Shown here piece after piece: positions 34,130 to 42,424 of a stretch of DNA of 64,000 bases. The notes under the pieces are model-generated. The model made no database searches and was not told where the DNA came from. It saw nothing but the letters and a program-made list of their open reading frames with translations. The position numbers and the translations under genes are program-made. Each line of letters opens with the position of its first letter. Position 1 is the stretch's first letter. Source of the stretch: Cognatitamlana sp035818475 (GTDB lineage Bacteria > Bacteroidota > Bacteroidia > Flavobacteriales > Flavobacteriaceae); contig NZ_JAYMGV010000001.1 in the NCBI RefSeq assembly GCF_035818475.1, forward strand, positions 2,790,001 to 2,854,000, given 5' to 3'.

Positions 34130-34554
34130 TTTTTTATAATTTTATTGTAAGAGTCAAAATCTAAATTTCTGATACTTTCTCTTAATTCGTGAACTAAACT
34201 TCTTTTTCTTGGTTCGGTTAGGTTTTTTGGTTTTTCAATGAACCCTTCTATCTTCTCAATTATATTATTTAAATTTTCTTTTAAAAATAGATTACCTGTG
34301 GTTTGACCTTGAATTTCGTGTAATATATTAATGACCTCTTCTTTTTGTTTGGTGTCATTTGCGTTAAAATGATTGAGTCTATCCAATTTTGATTTTAATT
34401 CAGAAAGTGTTAATTGAGTCGAATAATTTAAGAGTAAATTAAAAGCATTTGAAATTTTTCCTCTTTGAAAGAAAAAAAGATATAATGCAATACCTGACGC
34501 ACCAATAGTAAAGAGGTTTGCGACTAGGCTTATTATTTCACTAATTTTTTCCAT
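34126..34554 (-). CDS. Hypothetical membrane-anchored helical protein
   Basis: 142 residues. One N-terminal transmembrane helix (about 10-28, LVANLFTIGASGIALYLFFF) is followed by a charged helical domain without recognised motif. The 4-nt overlap with the downstream 117-residue gene suggests a functional pair. Such anchored-plus-soluble pairs occur in accessory systems, but no toxin, immunity or defence signature is visible. Confidence 0.6.
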   Translation of the reverse strand: MEKISEIISLVANLFTIGASGIALYLFFFQRGKISNAFNLLLNYSTQLTLSELKSKLDRLNHFNANDTKQKEEVINILHEIQGQTTGNLFLKENLNNIIEKIEGFIEKPKNLTEPRKRSLVHELRESIRNLDFDSYNKIIKK

Positions 34555-34579
34555 ATAGTGTATTTCATATTATTGCAAC

Positions 34580-34613
34580 AAATATATATAGTTACCAGTA
34601 ACTATATATATTT
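34580..34613. repeat. Perfect 16-bp AT-rich inverted repeat
   Basis: AAATATATATAGTTAC (34580-34595) and its exact complement (34598-34613) are separated by CA. It lies 26 nt upstream of the minus-strand hypothetical membrane gene and 96 nt before the first operator-like palindrome of nrtA. It could be a hairpin or an operator for the gene pair. No T-tract follows. Confidence 0.6.
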
Positions 34614-34708
34614 TATATGCACACTAATATAAAACGTTTTTATAAAATAAAACACGATTAATCCTACAAATTTAATAATTGCTAAAAAAAGGAAGTGATT
34701 TTAAAATT

Positions 34709-34724
34709 TACGTAGGCATACGTA
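34709..34724 (+). promoter_or_regulatory. Distal FNR-type palindrome upstream of nrtA
   Basis: TACGTA-GGCA-TACGTA is perfect in both 6-bp arms. It lies about 187 nt before the nrtA ATG. Unlike at nirB, narK and the FNR-like gene, no clear TAnnTTTG follows at once; a run of eight T and a G comes 4 nt later. Confidence 0.55.
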
Positions 34725-34749
34725 AAGTTTTTTTTGTGATGTAATACTC

Positions 34750-34798
34750 ATAAGTTGAGAAACTTATAATAAAAACCTGTGTCTTTACAGGTTTTTTT
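34750..34798 (+). terminator. Two hairpins in the nrtA leader, the second an intrinsic terminator
   Basis: ATAAGTT-GAGA-AACTTAT (34750-34767) is a perfect 7-bp hairpin. AAAAACCTGT (34771-34780) pairs with ACAGGTTTTT (34787-34796) across a 6-nt loop and runs into more T, a good terminator. Nothing recognisable is encoded between the palindrome at 34709 and this stem, so it either ends a short RNA or acts as an attenuator ahead of nrtA, 113 nt downstream. Confidence 0.6.
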
Positions 34799-34872
34799 AT
34801 GTTTTAAAAAGAGGTTTTGATATGGTTATAATCATAAAATAGAACTCGATCTGCTTATATATTTGCCATGAA

Positions 34873-34888
34873 TAAGTATTAATACTTA
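34873..34888 (+). promoter_or_regulatory. Proximal FNR-type palindrome upstream of nrtA
   Basis: TAAGTA-TTAA-TACTTA is a perfect 16-bp palindrome 22 nt before the nrtA ATG. A TATATTTG -7-like box is at 34858-34865, just upstream, so this site would overlap the transcription start from that box. Confidence 0.55.
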
Positions 34889-34910
34889 GATTAATTTAAA
34901 ACCATATAAT

Positions 34911-36305
34911 ATGAAATCTTTAATTAAAACATCAACTTGGATCTTGCCGATAGCAGTGTTACTGTTTTCTTGCGGTAATAAGGAAAAAAAACAAACTTTA
35001 GCTGAAAATGTAACTATAGAAACTTCAAAAACAAAAACCTTAGATATTGAAAAGCCACAGTTAACCTTTGGATTTATCAAATTGACGGATATGGCGCCTT
35101 TAGCTATTGCTAAAGAAAAAGGGTTCTTTGAAGATGAAGGGTTATTTGTTTCGGTAGAAGCACAATCCAACTGGAAAAATGTATTAGACCGCGTTATTGA
35201 TGGGCAATTAGACGGATCACACATGTTAGCAGGCCAGCCTATAGCAGCAGGTGCCGGTTTTGGTCGCCAAGCACAATTAGTAACCCCATTTTCTATGGAT
35301 TTAAATGGGAATGGTATTACGGTATCCAATGATGTTTGGTCTAAAATGAAACCCAATGTACCAAAAGGCTCAGATGGTAAGCCTGTACATCCTATAAAAG
35401 CTGAGGCTTTGAAGCCTGTAATAGCGGATTATAAAAACTCAGGAAAAGCCTTTAAAATGGGCATGGTATTCCCGGTATCTACACATAATTACGAAATTAG
35501 ATATTGGTTGGCCGCAGCAGGTATTCACCCTGGTATGTATACGGCAGATAATGTACAAGGTCAAATTGATGCAGAGGTTTTATTATCAGTTACCCCACCA
35601 CCGCAAATGCCGGCCACTCTTGAAGCAGGTACTATTTATGGGTACTGTGTTGGAGAACCGTGGAATCAGCAAGCTGTATTTAAAGGTATAGGTGTACCGG
35701 TAACCACAAATTATGATATCTGGAAGAACAACCCAGAGAAAGTGTTTGTAATGACTAAAAAGTTTGTAGAAGAAAACCCAAATACAGCCATAGCAGTTAC
35801 CAAAGCTTTAATTAGAGCAGGTAAATGGTTAGATGCACCGGAAAACAGGGCAGAAGCGGTGAAAATATTATCAATGTCCCAATATGTAGGCGCAGACGAA
35901 GCGGTGTTGGCAAATTCTATGACCGGTACGTTTGAGTTTGAAAAAGGAGATAAGCGGGAGATGCCGGATTTTAATGTGTTCTATAAGTATAATGCCACCT
36001 ATCCGTTTTACTCTGATGGGATCTGGTTCTTAACTCAAATGAGACGATGGGGGCAAATTCCTGAAGCTAAACCAGCAGATTGGTATGCGAGTACTATTAA
36101 AGATATCTACAGACCAGATATCTGGACAAAAGCAGCAAAGCTTCTAGTAGAAGAAGGATATATTCCAGCAGGAGACATTCCGGTAACCGACGGATATAAG
36201 GCACCAACAGCAGACTTTATAGATGGTACTACTTATGATGCCAAAGATCCTATTTCATACATCAATAGTTTTGCTATAGGCAACAAGGACAAGGCTGTAC
36301 AATAA
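34911..36305 (+). CDS. nrtA: Nitrate ABC transporter substrate-binding lipoprotein
   Basis: 464 residues, NrtA/CmpA family. A lipoprotein signal ends in LLFSC (residues 17-21), so it is tethered outside the inner membrane. The fold starts FGFIKLTDMAPLAIAKEKGFF and contains RYWLAAAGIHPG and YCVGEPWNQQAV, typical of nitrate or bicarbonate-binding proteins. The genes nrtB, nrtC and nrtD follow. Nitrate is the likely ligand given the surroundings; cyanate, bicarbonate or nitrite cannot be excluded. Confidence 0.9.
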   Translation: MKSLIKTSTWILPIAVLLFSCGNKEKKQTLAENVTIETSKTKTLDIEKPQLTFGFIKLTDMAPLAIAKEKGFFEDEGLFVSVEAQSNWKNVLDRVIDGQLDGSHMLAGQPIAAGAGFGRQAQLVTPFSMDLNGNGITVSNDVWSKMKPNVPKGSDGKPVHPIKAEALKPVIADYKNSGKAFKMGMVFPVSTHNYEIRYWLAAAGIHPGMYTADNVQGQIDAEVLLSVTPPPQMPATLEAGTIYGYCVGEPWNQQAVFKGIGVPVTTNYDIWKNNPEKVFVMTKKFVEENPNTAIAVTKALIRAGKWLDAPENRAEAVKILSMSQYVGADEAVLANSMTGTFEFEKGDKREMPDFNVFYKYNATYPFYSDGIWFLTQMRRWGQIPEAKPADWYASTIKDIYRPDIWTKAAKLLVEEGYIPAGDIPVTDGYKAPTADFIDGTTYDAKDPISYINSFAIGNKDKAVQ

Positions 36306-36312
36306 CTGGTTT

Positions 36313-36390
36313 TGTCATTCCGAACACGGTGAGGAATCTCATCACTTTTAAGATCTCTCGTCACTCGTTCCTCACTCTGTAGAAATGATA
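36313..36390. repeat. Palindromic intergenic element (GTCATTCCGA type)
   Basis: It begins GTCATTCCGAACACGGTGAG. The other end, GTTCCTCACTCTGTAGAAATGATA, is its partial inverse (both arms contain the GTGAGGAA core in opposite orientation). It sits between nrtA and nrtB. A related, more degenerate element is at 6048-6155. Confidence 0.5.
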
Positions 36391-36417
36391 AAAAGATAAT
36401 AAAATAAAGAACAAGTT

Positions 36418-37524
36418 ATGAAGCAAAGTATAACATTAGAAAAAGTAACTAAATTTATGGGACTGGGTTTTTTAAGTACTTTTAAAGACCTGTTTACCGG
36501 TAAGCTGGAAAAGGAAGATTTTAAAAGTTTTCTGAGAAAAGTAATTGTACCCCTTGCTTCTGTTTTATTATTTATAGGATTGTGGCACCTAGGCGCTAAG
36601 TCATTATACAACACCGAAGCAGCATTTAAAATTGAAAAGGCTCTTAATGATCAGGGGCCTGAAGCAGCAGAAGCTATGCGTGAATGTATTGCTTCGGGAG
36701 ATATTAGCTGCCAGCCTAATACATTGCCATCTCCAACTCAGGTGTGGGACTCTTACAGGTCTTTATTAAAAGATCACCAGATTATTAATGCTGATAAGGC
36801 CGCGTTTAAAGAGAAAACAACTGCATTAAATAAAAAGCGCATTGCTGAAGGTAAGGCTCCAATTACCTATACAGGTCGTCCGTCGTTTGTAGATCAAATA
36901 TTCAGAAGCTTAAAAACCGTATTTGCCGGGTTCTTTCTGGCATTTTTAATCGCTGTACCATTAGGGATCTTTATAGGGTTAAGTCCAACTTTAAAAAGTG
37001 CGTTCAATTGGTTTATCCAAATATTTAAACCCGTATCACCGGTAGTTTGGTACCTGCTGGTTTTTATGATTGTAAAAACAGTGCTGATAGGTTCCAATGA
37101 GGATAGTTCGTTTACCATTTCCTTTATAAGTGTTGGTTTGTGTTCCATGTGGGCCACTTTGATGAATACGGCTATGGGGGTATCATCTGTAGATAAAGAC
37201 TATATTAACGTTGCTAAGGTCTTAAAGCTGGGATCATTTCAAAAGATATTCAAAGTGGTGTTACCATCATCATTACCATTAATCTTTACAGGATTGAAAA
37301 TTACATTGTCAGTGGCATGGATGGTACTGATAGCTATCGAACTATTGGCCCAAAGTCCCGGATTAGGGTTATTTGTTTGGGAAGAATTCCAGAATGGAGC
37401 TAATGACTCTAATGCGAAAATCATTGTAGCCATGTTTATAATAGGTATCATTGGTTTCCTATTGGATAGATTGATGTTGACCGTACAGAATTGGGTGTCT
37501 TTTGATAAAACAGATGCTATATAA
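36418..37524 (+). CDS. nrtB: Nitrate ABC transporter permease
   Basis: 368 residues, longer than usual NrtB (about 270-330). A 40-residue N-terminal extension precedes the first helix (about 43-60). Then comes an insert of roughly 95 residues (about 65-160) with a C-x8-C pair, before the conserved core starts at RSLKTVFAGFFLAFLIAVPLG. The EAA loop reads NVAKVLKLGSFQKIFKVVLP. The core has the binding-protein-dependent permease fold. The insert between the first helix and the core would face the periplasm. Confidence 0.88.
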   Translation: MKQSITLEKVTKFMGLGFLSTFKDLFTGKLEKEDFKSFLRKVIVPLASVLLFIGLWHLGAKSLYNTEAAFKIEKALNDQGPEAAEAMRECIASGDISCQPNTLPSPTQVWDSYRSLLKDHQIINADKAAFKEKTTALNKKRIAEGKAPITYTGRPSFVDQIFRSLKTVFAGFFLAFLIAVPLGIFIGLSPTLKSAFNWFIQIFKPVSPVVWYLLVFMIVKTVLIGSNEDSSFTISFISVGLCSMWATLMNTAMGVSSVDKDYINVAKVLKLGSFQKIFKVVLPSSLPLIFTGLKITLSVAWMVLIAIELLAQSPGLGLFVWEEFQNGANDSNAKIIVAMFIIGIIGFLLDRLMLTVQNWVSFDKTDAI

Positions 37525-37602
37525 ATCATGTGAATTTACTTGAAATGTTTAATCGTGTAATCGAGCAAACACATCAACAAATCAATAGTTAAACAAGAAA
37601 AA

Positions 37603-38451
37603 ATGGCCTATTTAGAATTAAATAATATATATAAAACATACGGACAAGGAGATCATGCTACCGAAGTATTGTCTAATATCAATTTATCAATTGAAGAAGG
37701 TGAGTTTGTAGCTATAGTTGGGTTTACCGGTAGTGGAAAAACAACCTTGGTCAATTTAATTAATGGTTTGTTAGAGCCAACAAAAGGAGAGATTTTGTTT
37801 AAAGGAGAACCTATTCAGGGATCAAGCCATGAACGCGGTGTCATATTTCAAAACTATTCATTATTACCATGGTTAACAGTAGGGCAGAATGTTTTTATGG
37901 CGGTTAAGGAAGCCTTCCCGAAGAAAAGTAAAGAGGAACTAAATGAACTAGTTGCAGAGTACATAGAAATGGTAAGTTTAACGCCGGCAATCAATAAATA
38001 CCCAAAGGAATTATCTGGAGGTATGCGCCAACGTGTTGCTGTGGCCAGAGCTTTGGCAATGAAACCTGAAATGATCATTATGGATGAACCACTTGGTGCT
38101 TTAGATGCTTTGACCCGGGGAAATCTTCAGGACGAAATATTAAACATTTGGGGAAAAGATAAGCGTACGGCCTTATTAATTACCAATGATATGGATGAAG
38201 GGATTTATATGGCAGATCGTATTATTCCATTACGCCCCGGGCCAAATGCAACCCTGGCCCCTGAATTTAAAATTGATATTGAACGTCCGCGGGATAAGAC
38301 AAAAATGAACGACAATCTAAATTTTAAAGAAACCAGAAATGCCATTATTGAATATTTAATGGATATAGGAAATGAGAGAAAATCTGAGGCAAAGGAAGCT
38401 TTTGTGCTTCCGGATATAAGGCCTAAAGATTTTGTTTATCAATTTAAATAA
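37603..38451 (+). CDS. nrtC: Nitrate ABC transporter ATPase, first copy
   Basis: 282 residues. Walker A is VGFTGSGKTT (41-50 region), the signature LSGGMRQRVAVARAL, Walker B MIIMDEPLGALDAL. The switch position, usually His (THD), is Asn: N195 in ITNDMDEG. No CmpA-like C-terminal domain (present in cyanobacterial NrtC) follows. The paralogue NrtD downstream keeps the His, so the pair may be asymmetric, with one consensus and one degenerate ATP site. Confidence 0.87.
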   Translation: MAYLELNNIYKTYGQGDHATEVLSNINLSIEEGEFVAIVGFTGSGKTTLVNLINGLLEPTKGEILFKGEPIQGSSHERGVIFQNYSLLPWLTVGQNVFMAVKEAFPKKSKEELNELVAEYIEMVSLTPAINKYPKELSGGMRQRVAVARALAMKPEMIIMDEPLGALDALTRGNLQDEILNIWGKDKRTALLITNDMDEGIYMADRIIPLRPGPNATLAPEFKIDIERPRDKTKMNDNLNFKETRNAIIEYLMDIGNERKSEAKEAFVLPDIRPKDFVYQFK

Positions 38452-38460
38452 TAGCATCAA

Positions 38461-39291
38461 ATGAGTACACTAACGGCAAATAAAAAATCGACACGTTTTA
38501 CCGAGAATGGAATTTTTCCTTCAAATGAGGTTATGCTGGATTTAAAGCAATTGAAAAAAGTATATCCAACACCAAAAGGAGATTATGTGGTATTGGAAGA
38601 CTTAAATCTTCAAATCAAAAAGGAGGAGTTTGTAACTATCATTGGGCATTCGGGGTGTGGTAAAACTACTATGCTATCTATGATTGCGGGATTAAATTCC
38701 ATTTCGGGTGGTAATATATCGGTATTGGGAAAACATATCAAAGGCCCCGGGCCGGATAGAGGGGGTATTTTTCAGGCTCCTAGTTTAATGCCGTGGATGA
38801 CTTCACTGCAAAACGTAATGCTGGGGGTAAACCAGGTTTTTCCGCATGCCACAAAAGCACAACGATATGATATAGCTAAATATTATTTACAGAAAGTAGG
38901 GCTGGAAGATGCGTTTCATAAAAAGGCCGGTGATTTATCACAGGGTATGCAACAACGTGTAGGTATTGCAAGAGCGTTTGCTATAAAGCCAAAGGTATTA
39001 TTGTTGGATGAACCATTTGGAATGTTGGATTCTTTAACCCGGGGAGAACTTCAGGATACGCTAATTGAGATCTGGAATAAAGAAAAGATTACAGCGGTTA
39101 TGATCACTCATGATGTAGATGAAGCCATATTTTTGGCAGATAGGGTAATCATGATGACCAGTGGGCCTAAGGCTAAGATAGGGGATGTGTTGCAGATTGA
39201 TTTTGAAAGACCAAGAACACGAAAAGCCGTTTTGGAGCATGATGACTATTATGAATACAGAAAACACCTGATAGATTTTTTGGAACACTAA
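38461..39291 (+). CDS. nrtD: Nitrate ABC transporter ATPase, second copy
   Basis: 276 residues. Walker A GHSGCGKTT, signature LSQGMQQRVGIARAF, Walker B LLLDEPFGMLDSL and switch H217 in ITHDVDEA are all present. It starts 9 nt after nrtC and probably forms a heterodimer with it below NrtB. The N-terminal 25 residues are poorly conserved. Confidence 0.88.
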   Translation: MSTLTANKKSTRFTENGIFPSNEVMLDLKQLKKVYPTPKGDYVVLEDLNLQIKKEEFVTIIGHSGCGKTTMLSMIAGLNSISGGNISVLGKHIKGPGPDRGGIFQAPSLMPWMTSLQNVMLGVNQVFPHATKAQRYDIAKYYLQKVGLEDAFHKKAGDLSQGMQQRVGIARAFAIKPKVLLLDEPFGMLDSLTRGELQDTLIEIWNKEKITAVMITHDVDEAIFLADRVIMMTSGPKAKIGDVLQIDFERPRTRKAVLEHDDYYEYRKHLIDFLEH

Positions 39292-39434
39292 AAGTGAAGG
39301 GTCACATAATTAAGCATGCTAAATAAATATGAGAAATATCATAAATAAGATATTTTTGTCTCAATATATTTGTAAAACTTTAATTAAGAATAAATTTTAT
39401 TAAAACTTAAAAACAAACATAAAACAAAGAAAAT

Positions 39435-40718
39435 ATGAAAAAACAATATGTAATATTAGGATTATTACTGGTATGCCTGCAACTTGCTCAAGCCCAGTTT
39501 ACATTGGACGGAGAGTTTAAGCCTCGTACAGAATACCGTAACGGATTTGGAAGCTTGATACCAAAAGATGCTGAGCCCGGTTTTGGAATATCAACAAGAG
39601 TACGTTTAAATGCAGGGTATGCCACAGAGTCATATAAAGTATATATTAGTTTTCAGGATGTTATGGTTTGGGGTGAAAACAGACAAATTTTACCTTATGA
39701 CATGAATAATTCTTTTGCCGTATTCCAGGCATGGGCAGAGCTTAATTTAGGATCAGGATGGTCAACTAAATTAGGACGCCAGGTATTATCATATGATGAT
39801 CAACGTATACTAGGTGGTTTAGATTGGGCACAACAAGCACGTAACCATGATGCCGGCCTTATAAAATATAAGAAAGACAAGTTTGCTTTGGATGTAGCCA
39901 TAGCGTTTAACCAGGATTATTCTGACCCTACAGGATTTATTTCTGAAGGGAATGCTTATAACACTTCAGGGTTCTTTTCCTATAAAACTATGCAAATGGC
40001 ACACTTAAGCCAAGCTTGGGAAAACTTTTCAGGAAGCTTGTTATTAATGAATACAGGATTTCAGGATGATGATGCCGGTTTAGAAGATGTGGTTAACTTA
40101 CAAACAATTGGAGCGCATTTAAAATATGGAAAAGGTGCCTTTTCTTTAGCGGGTAATGCTTATTTCCAAGCTGGAAAAGCCATTTATGGTCCAGCCTACA
40201 AAGATGTTAAGGGTGCTTATTTATTAGGGGTGGATGCAGGATATAAAGTATCTTCAAAAGTGAGTTTAGGTGCCGGTGTAGAAATTATTAGTGGTAATGA
40301 TTCCACCAACCCAGATGAAACCGGAGCGTTCTTCCCATTATACGGAACAAACCACAAGTTCAACGGTTTTATGGATTACTTTTATGTGGGCAATCATGCT
40401 AATAGTATTGGTTTGGTAGATATTCATGTAAGTGCTAACTTCAAGCTTGGAGAAACATCAAGCTTAATGGCAAAAGTATTGAACTTTAGTGGAGAGCAGG
40501 CTTTAGCTTCAGGAGAAAAATCTTTGGGTACTGAATTGGATCTGGTATTCTCAAAGAAGTTTAAAGGCTATGGTATAAATATAGGATACTCTCAAATGTT
40601 TGCCAGTGATGGTATGTATGAGTTAAAAAATGTAGCTGAAGCTGATGCGGCAGACATTCAAAATTGGGCATGGGTTCAGTTATTGATTAAGCCTAAATTC
40701 TTAAACACAGCAAAATAA
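39435..40718 (+). CDS. Alginate-export-family outer-membrane porin
   Basis: 427 residues with a signal peptide (cleavage after QLAQAQ). It matches the alginate_exp family: RTRVRLNAGY-like start, LNLGSGWSTKLGRQVLSYDDQRILGGLDW, and a C-terminal strand ending in LLIKPKFL. Most are narrow beta-barrel channels. Here the gene follows nrtABCD with its own 143-nt spacer and no sugar genes nearby, so it could be the outer-membrane route for nitrate. That is inference from neighbours. Confidence 0.82.
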   Translation: MKKQYVILGLLLVCLQLAQAQFTLDGEFKPRTEYRNGFGSLIPKDAEPGFGISTRVRLNAGYATESYKVYISFQDVMVWGENRQILPYDMNNSFAVFQAWAELNLGSGWSTKLGRQVLSYDDQRILGGLDWAQQARNHDAGLIKYKKDKFALDVAIAFNQDYSDPTGFISEGNAYNTSGFFSYKTMQMAHLSQAWENFSGSLLLMNTGFQDDDAGLEDVVNLQTIGAHLKYGKGAFSLAGNAYFQAGKAIYGPAYKDVKGAYLLGVDAGYKVSSKVSLGAGVEIISGNDSTNPDETGAFFPLYGTNHKFNGFMDYFYVGNHANSIGLVDIHVSANFKLGETSSLMAKVLNFSGEQALASGEKSLGTELDLVFSKKFKGYGINIGYSQMFASDGMYELKNVAEADAADIQNWAWVQLLIKPKFLNTAK

Positions 40719-40741
40719 TAACAGTATATTTTTTTAATTAA

Positions 40742-40772
40742 AGAGTCCCCGTTTACGGGGATTCTTTTTTTT
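40742..40772 (+). terminator. Intrinsic terminator after the porin gene
   Basis: AGAGTCCCCG (40742-40751) and CGGGGATTCT (40756-40765) form a 10-bp stem with a TTTA loop, followed by seven more T. It ends the nitrate island on the right. Confidence 0.85.
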
Positions 40773-40825
40773 ATTCTATTTTTAAATCAAATACATTTCT
40801 TACATTTAAGCTATAAACAAAATAT

Positions 40826-42361
40826 ATGCTTAAAAAAGTTTATGGAAGTGCTGTTTTTGGTGTTGAAGCTACAACTATTACGGTAGAGGTCAACGTTGAT
40901 TCAGGAATAGGTTACCACTTGGTTGGATTGCCTGATAACGCTATTAAGGAAAGTAATTATAGAATAGCTGCCGCACTTCAAAATAACGGCTATAAAATCC
41001 CCGGAAAAAAGATCACCATAAATATGGCGCCTGCAGATCTCCGTAAGGAAGGCAGTGCCTATGATCTTACGTTAGCTATAGGTGTACTTGCTGCTTCTAA
41101 ACAAATTCAGGCTGAAAACCTGGAGGACTATTTAATTATGGGGGAACTTTCTTTAGATGGAAGTTTACAACCCATAAAAGGAGCGTTACCTATTGCCGTT
41201 AAAGCAAGAGCAGAAGGGTTTAAAGGGTTCATTTTACCAAAGACTAATGCCAAAGAAGCAGCTATTGTTGATGGGTTAGAAGTTTATGGAGTAGATAATA
41301 TTAAACAGCTTATAAACTATTTTGATAAGGGGGAGCCTTTAGAACAAACCATTATCAATACACGTGAGGAATTTTATAAAGGTTTAGATTTTCCTGAGTT
41401 TGATTTTTCGGATGTAAAAGGGCAGGAAGGTATTAAGCGCTGTATGGAAATAGCAGCAGCCGGAGGGCATAATATTATTTTAATTGGGCCACCGGGGGCT
41501 GGTAAAACCATGTTAGCAAAACGTTTACCAAGTATATTACCTCCTATGACCTTACATGAAGCTTTAGAAACTACCAAAATACATTCGGTGGTAGGTAAAA
41601 TAAAAGATACAGGATTGATGGCACAGCGTCCGTTCAGAAGTCCCCATCATACTATTAGTGATGTGGCGCTTGTCGGTGGAGGCCAATATCCACAACCAGG
41701 AGAAATTTCATTATCCCACAACGGGATATTGTTTTTAGATGAGTTGCCGGAATTTAAGCGTAGCGTTTTAGAAGTATTACGCCAACCTTTGGAAGACCGG
41801 GAAGTTACAATTTCAAGGGCAAAATTTACGGTAACTTACCCCTCGTCATTTATGTTGGTAGCCAGTATGAATCCGAGCCCGGGAGGTTATTTTAACGATC
41901 CCGATGCTCCGGTAACTTCCAGTCCGGCAGAAATGCAACGCTATTTGAGTAAGATTTCAGGGCCTTTATTAGATAGAATTGATATCCATATAGAAGTTAC
42001 ACCAGTACCTTTTGAGAAATTGTCAGATGACCGAAAAGGAGAATCTTCTGTAGAGATTAGAAAGCGGGTTACTAAAGCCAGGGAAATTCAAACCCAACGA
42101 TTTATGGCTTCAGAATCTGTACACTATAATGCACAGATGAACACTAAACAAATCCGAAAGTATTGTGTTCTTGACGAGGCTTCCAAGCAATTATTAAAAG
42201 CGGCTATGGAGCAGCTAAACCTATCAGCCCGTGCTTATGACAGAATCCTTAAGGTAGCAAGAACCATTAGTGATTTAGAAGGAGCTGAGCATATCAACGG
42301 TTCACATATAAGTGAAGCCATTCAGTATAGAAGCCTGGATAGGGAAGGCTGGTTGGGCTAA
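40826..42361 (+). CDS. comM: YifB/ComM-family Mg-chelatase-like AAA+ ATPase
   Basis: 511 residues. Lon-like N-terminal domain with GLPDNAIKES, Walker A in IGPPGAGKTMLAKRLP (about 220-235), Walker B FLDELPEF, and the C-terminal domain CVLDEASKQLLKAAMEQLNLSARAYDRILKVARTI. ComM is a hexameric helicase for branch migration in natural transformation. It stands alone after the terminator, and no competence gene is adjacent. Confidence 0.9.
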   Translation: MLKKVYGSAVFGVEATTITVEVNVDSGIGYHLVGLPDNAIKESNYRIAAALQNNGYKIPGKKITINMAPADLRKEGSAYDLTLAIGVLAASKQIQAENLEDYLIMGELSLDGSLQPIKGALPIAVKARAEGFKGFILPKTNAKEAAIVDGLEVYGVDNIKQLINYFDKGEPLEQTIINTREEFYKGLDFPEFDFSDVKGQEGIKRCMEIAAAGGHNIILIGPPGAGKTMLAKRLPSILPPMTLHEALETTKIHSVVGKIKDTGLMAQRPFRSPHHTISDVALVGGGQYPQPGEISLSHNGILFLDELPEFKRSVLEVLRQPLEDREVTISRAKFTVTYPSSFMLVASMNPSPGGYFNDPDAPVTSSPAEMQRYLSKISGPLLDRIDIHIEVTPVPFEKLSDDRKGESSVEIRKRVTKAREIQTQRFMASESVHYNAQMNTKQIRKYCVLDEASKQLLKAAMEQLNLSARAYDRILKVARTISDLEGAEHINGSHISEAIQYRSLDREGWLG

Positions 42362-42424
42362 TAAATCATGACTTATGTATCATTTGTTACTAAACTTAAA
42401 ATAGTTGAACTTTAAATTTATCAC

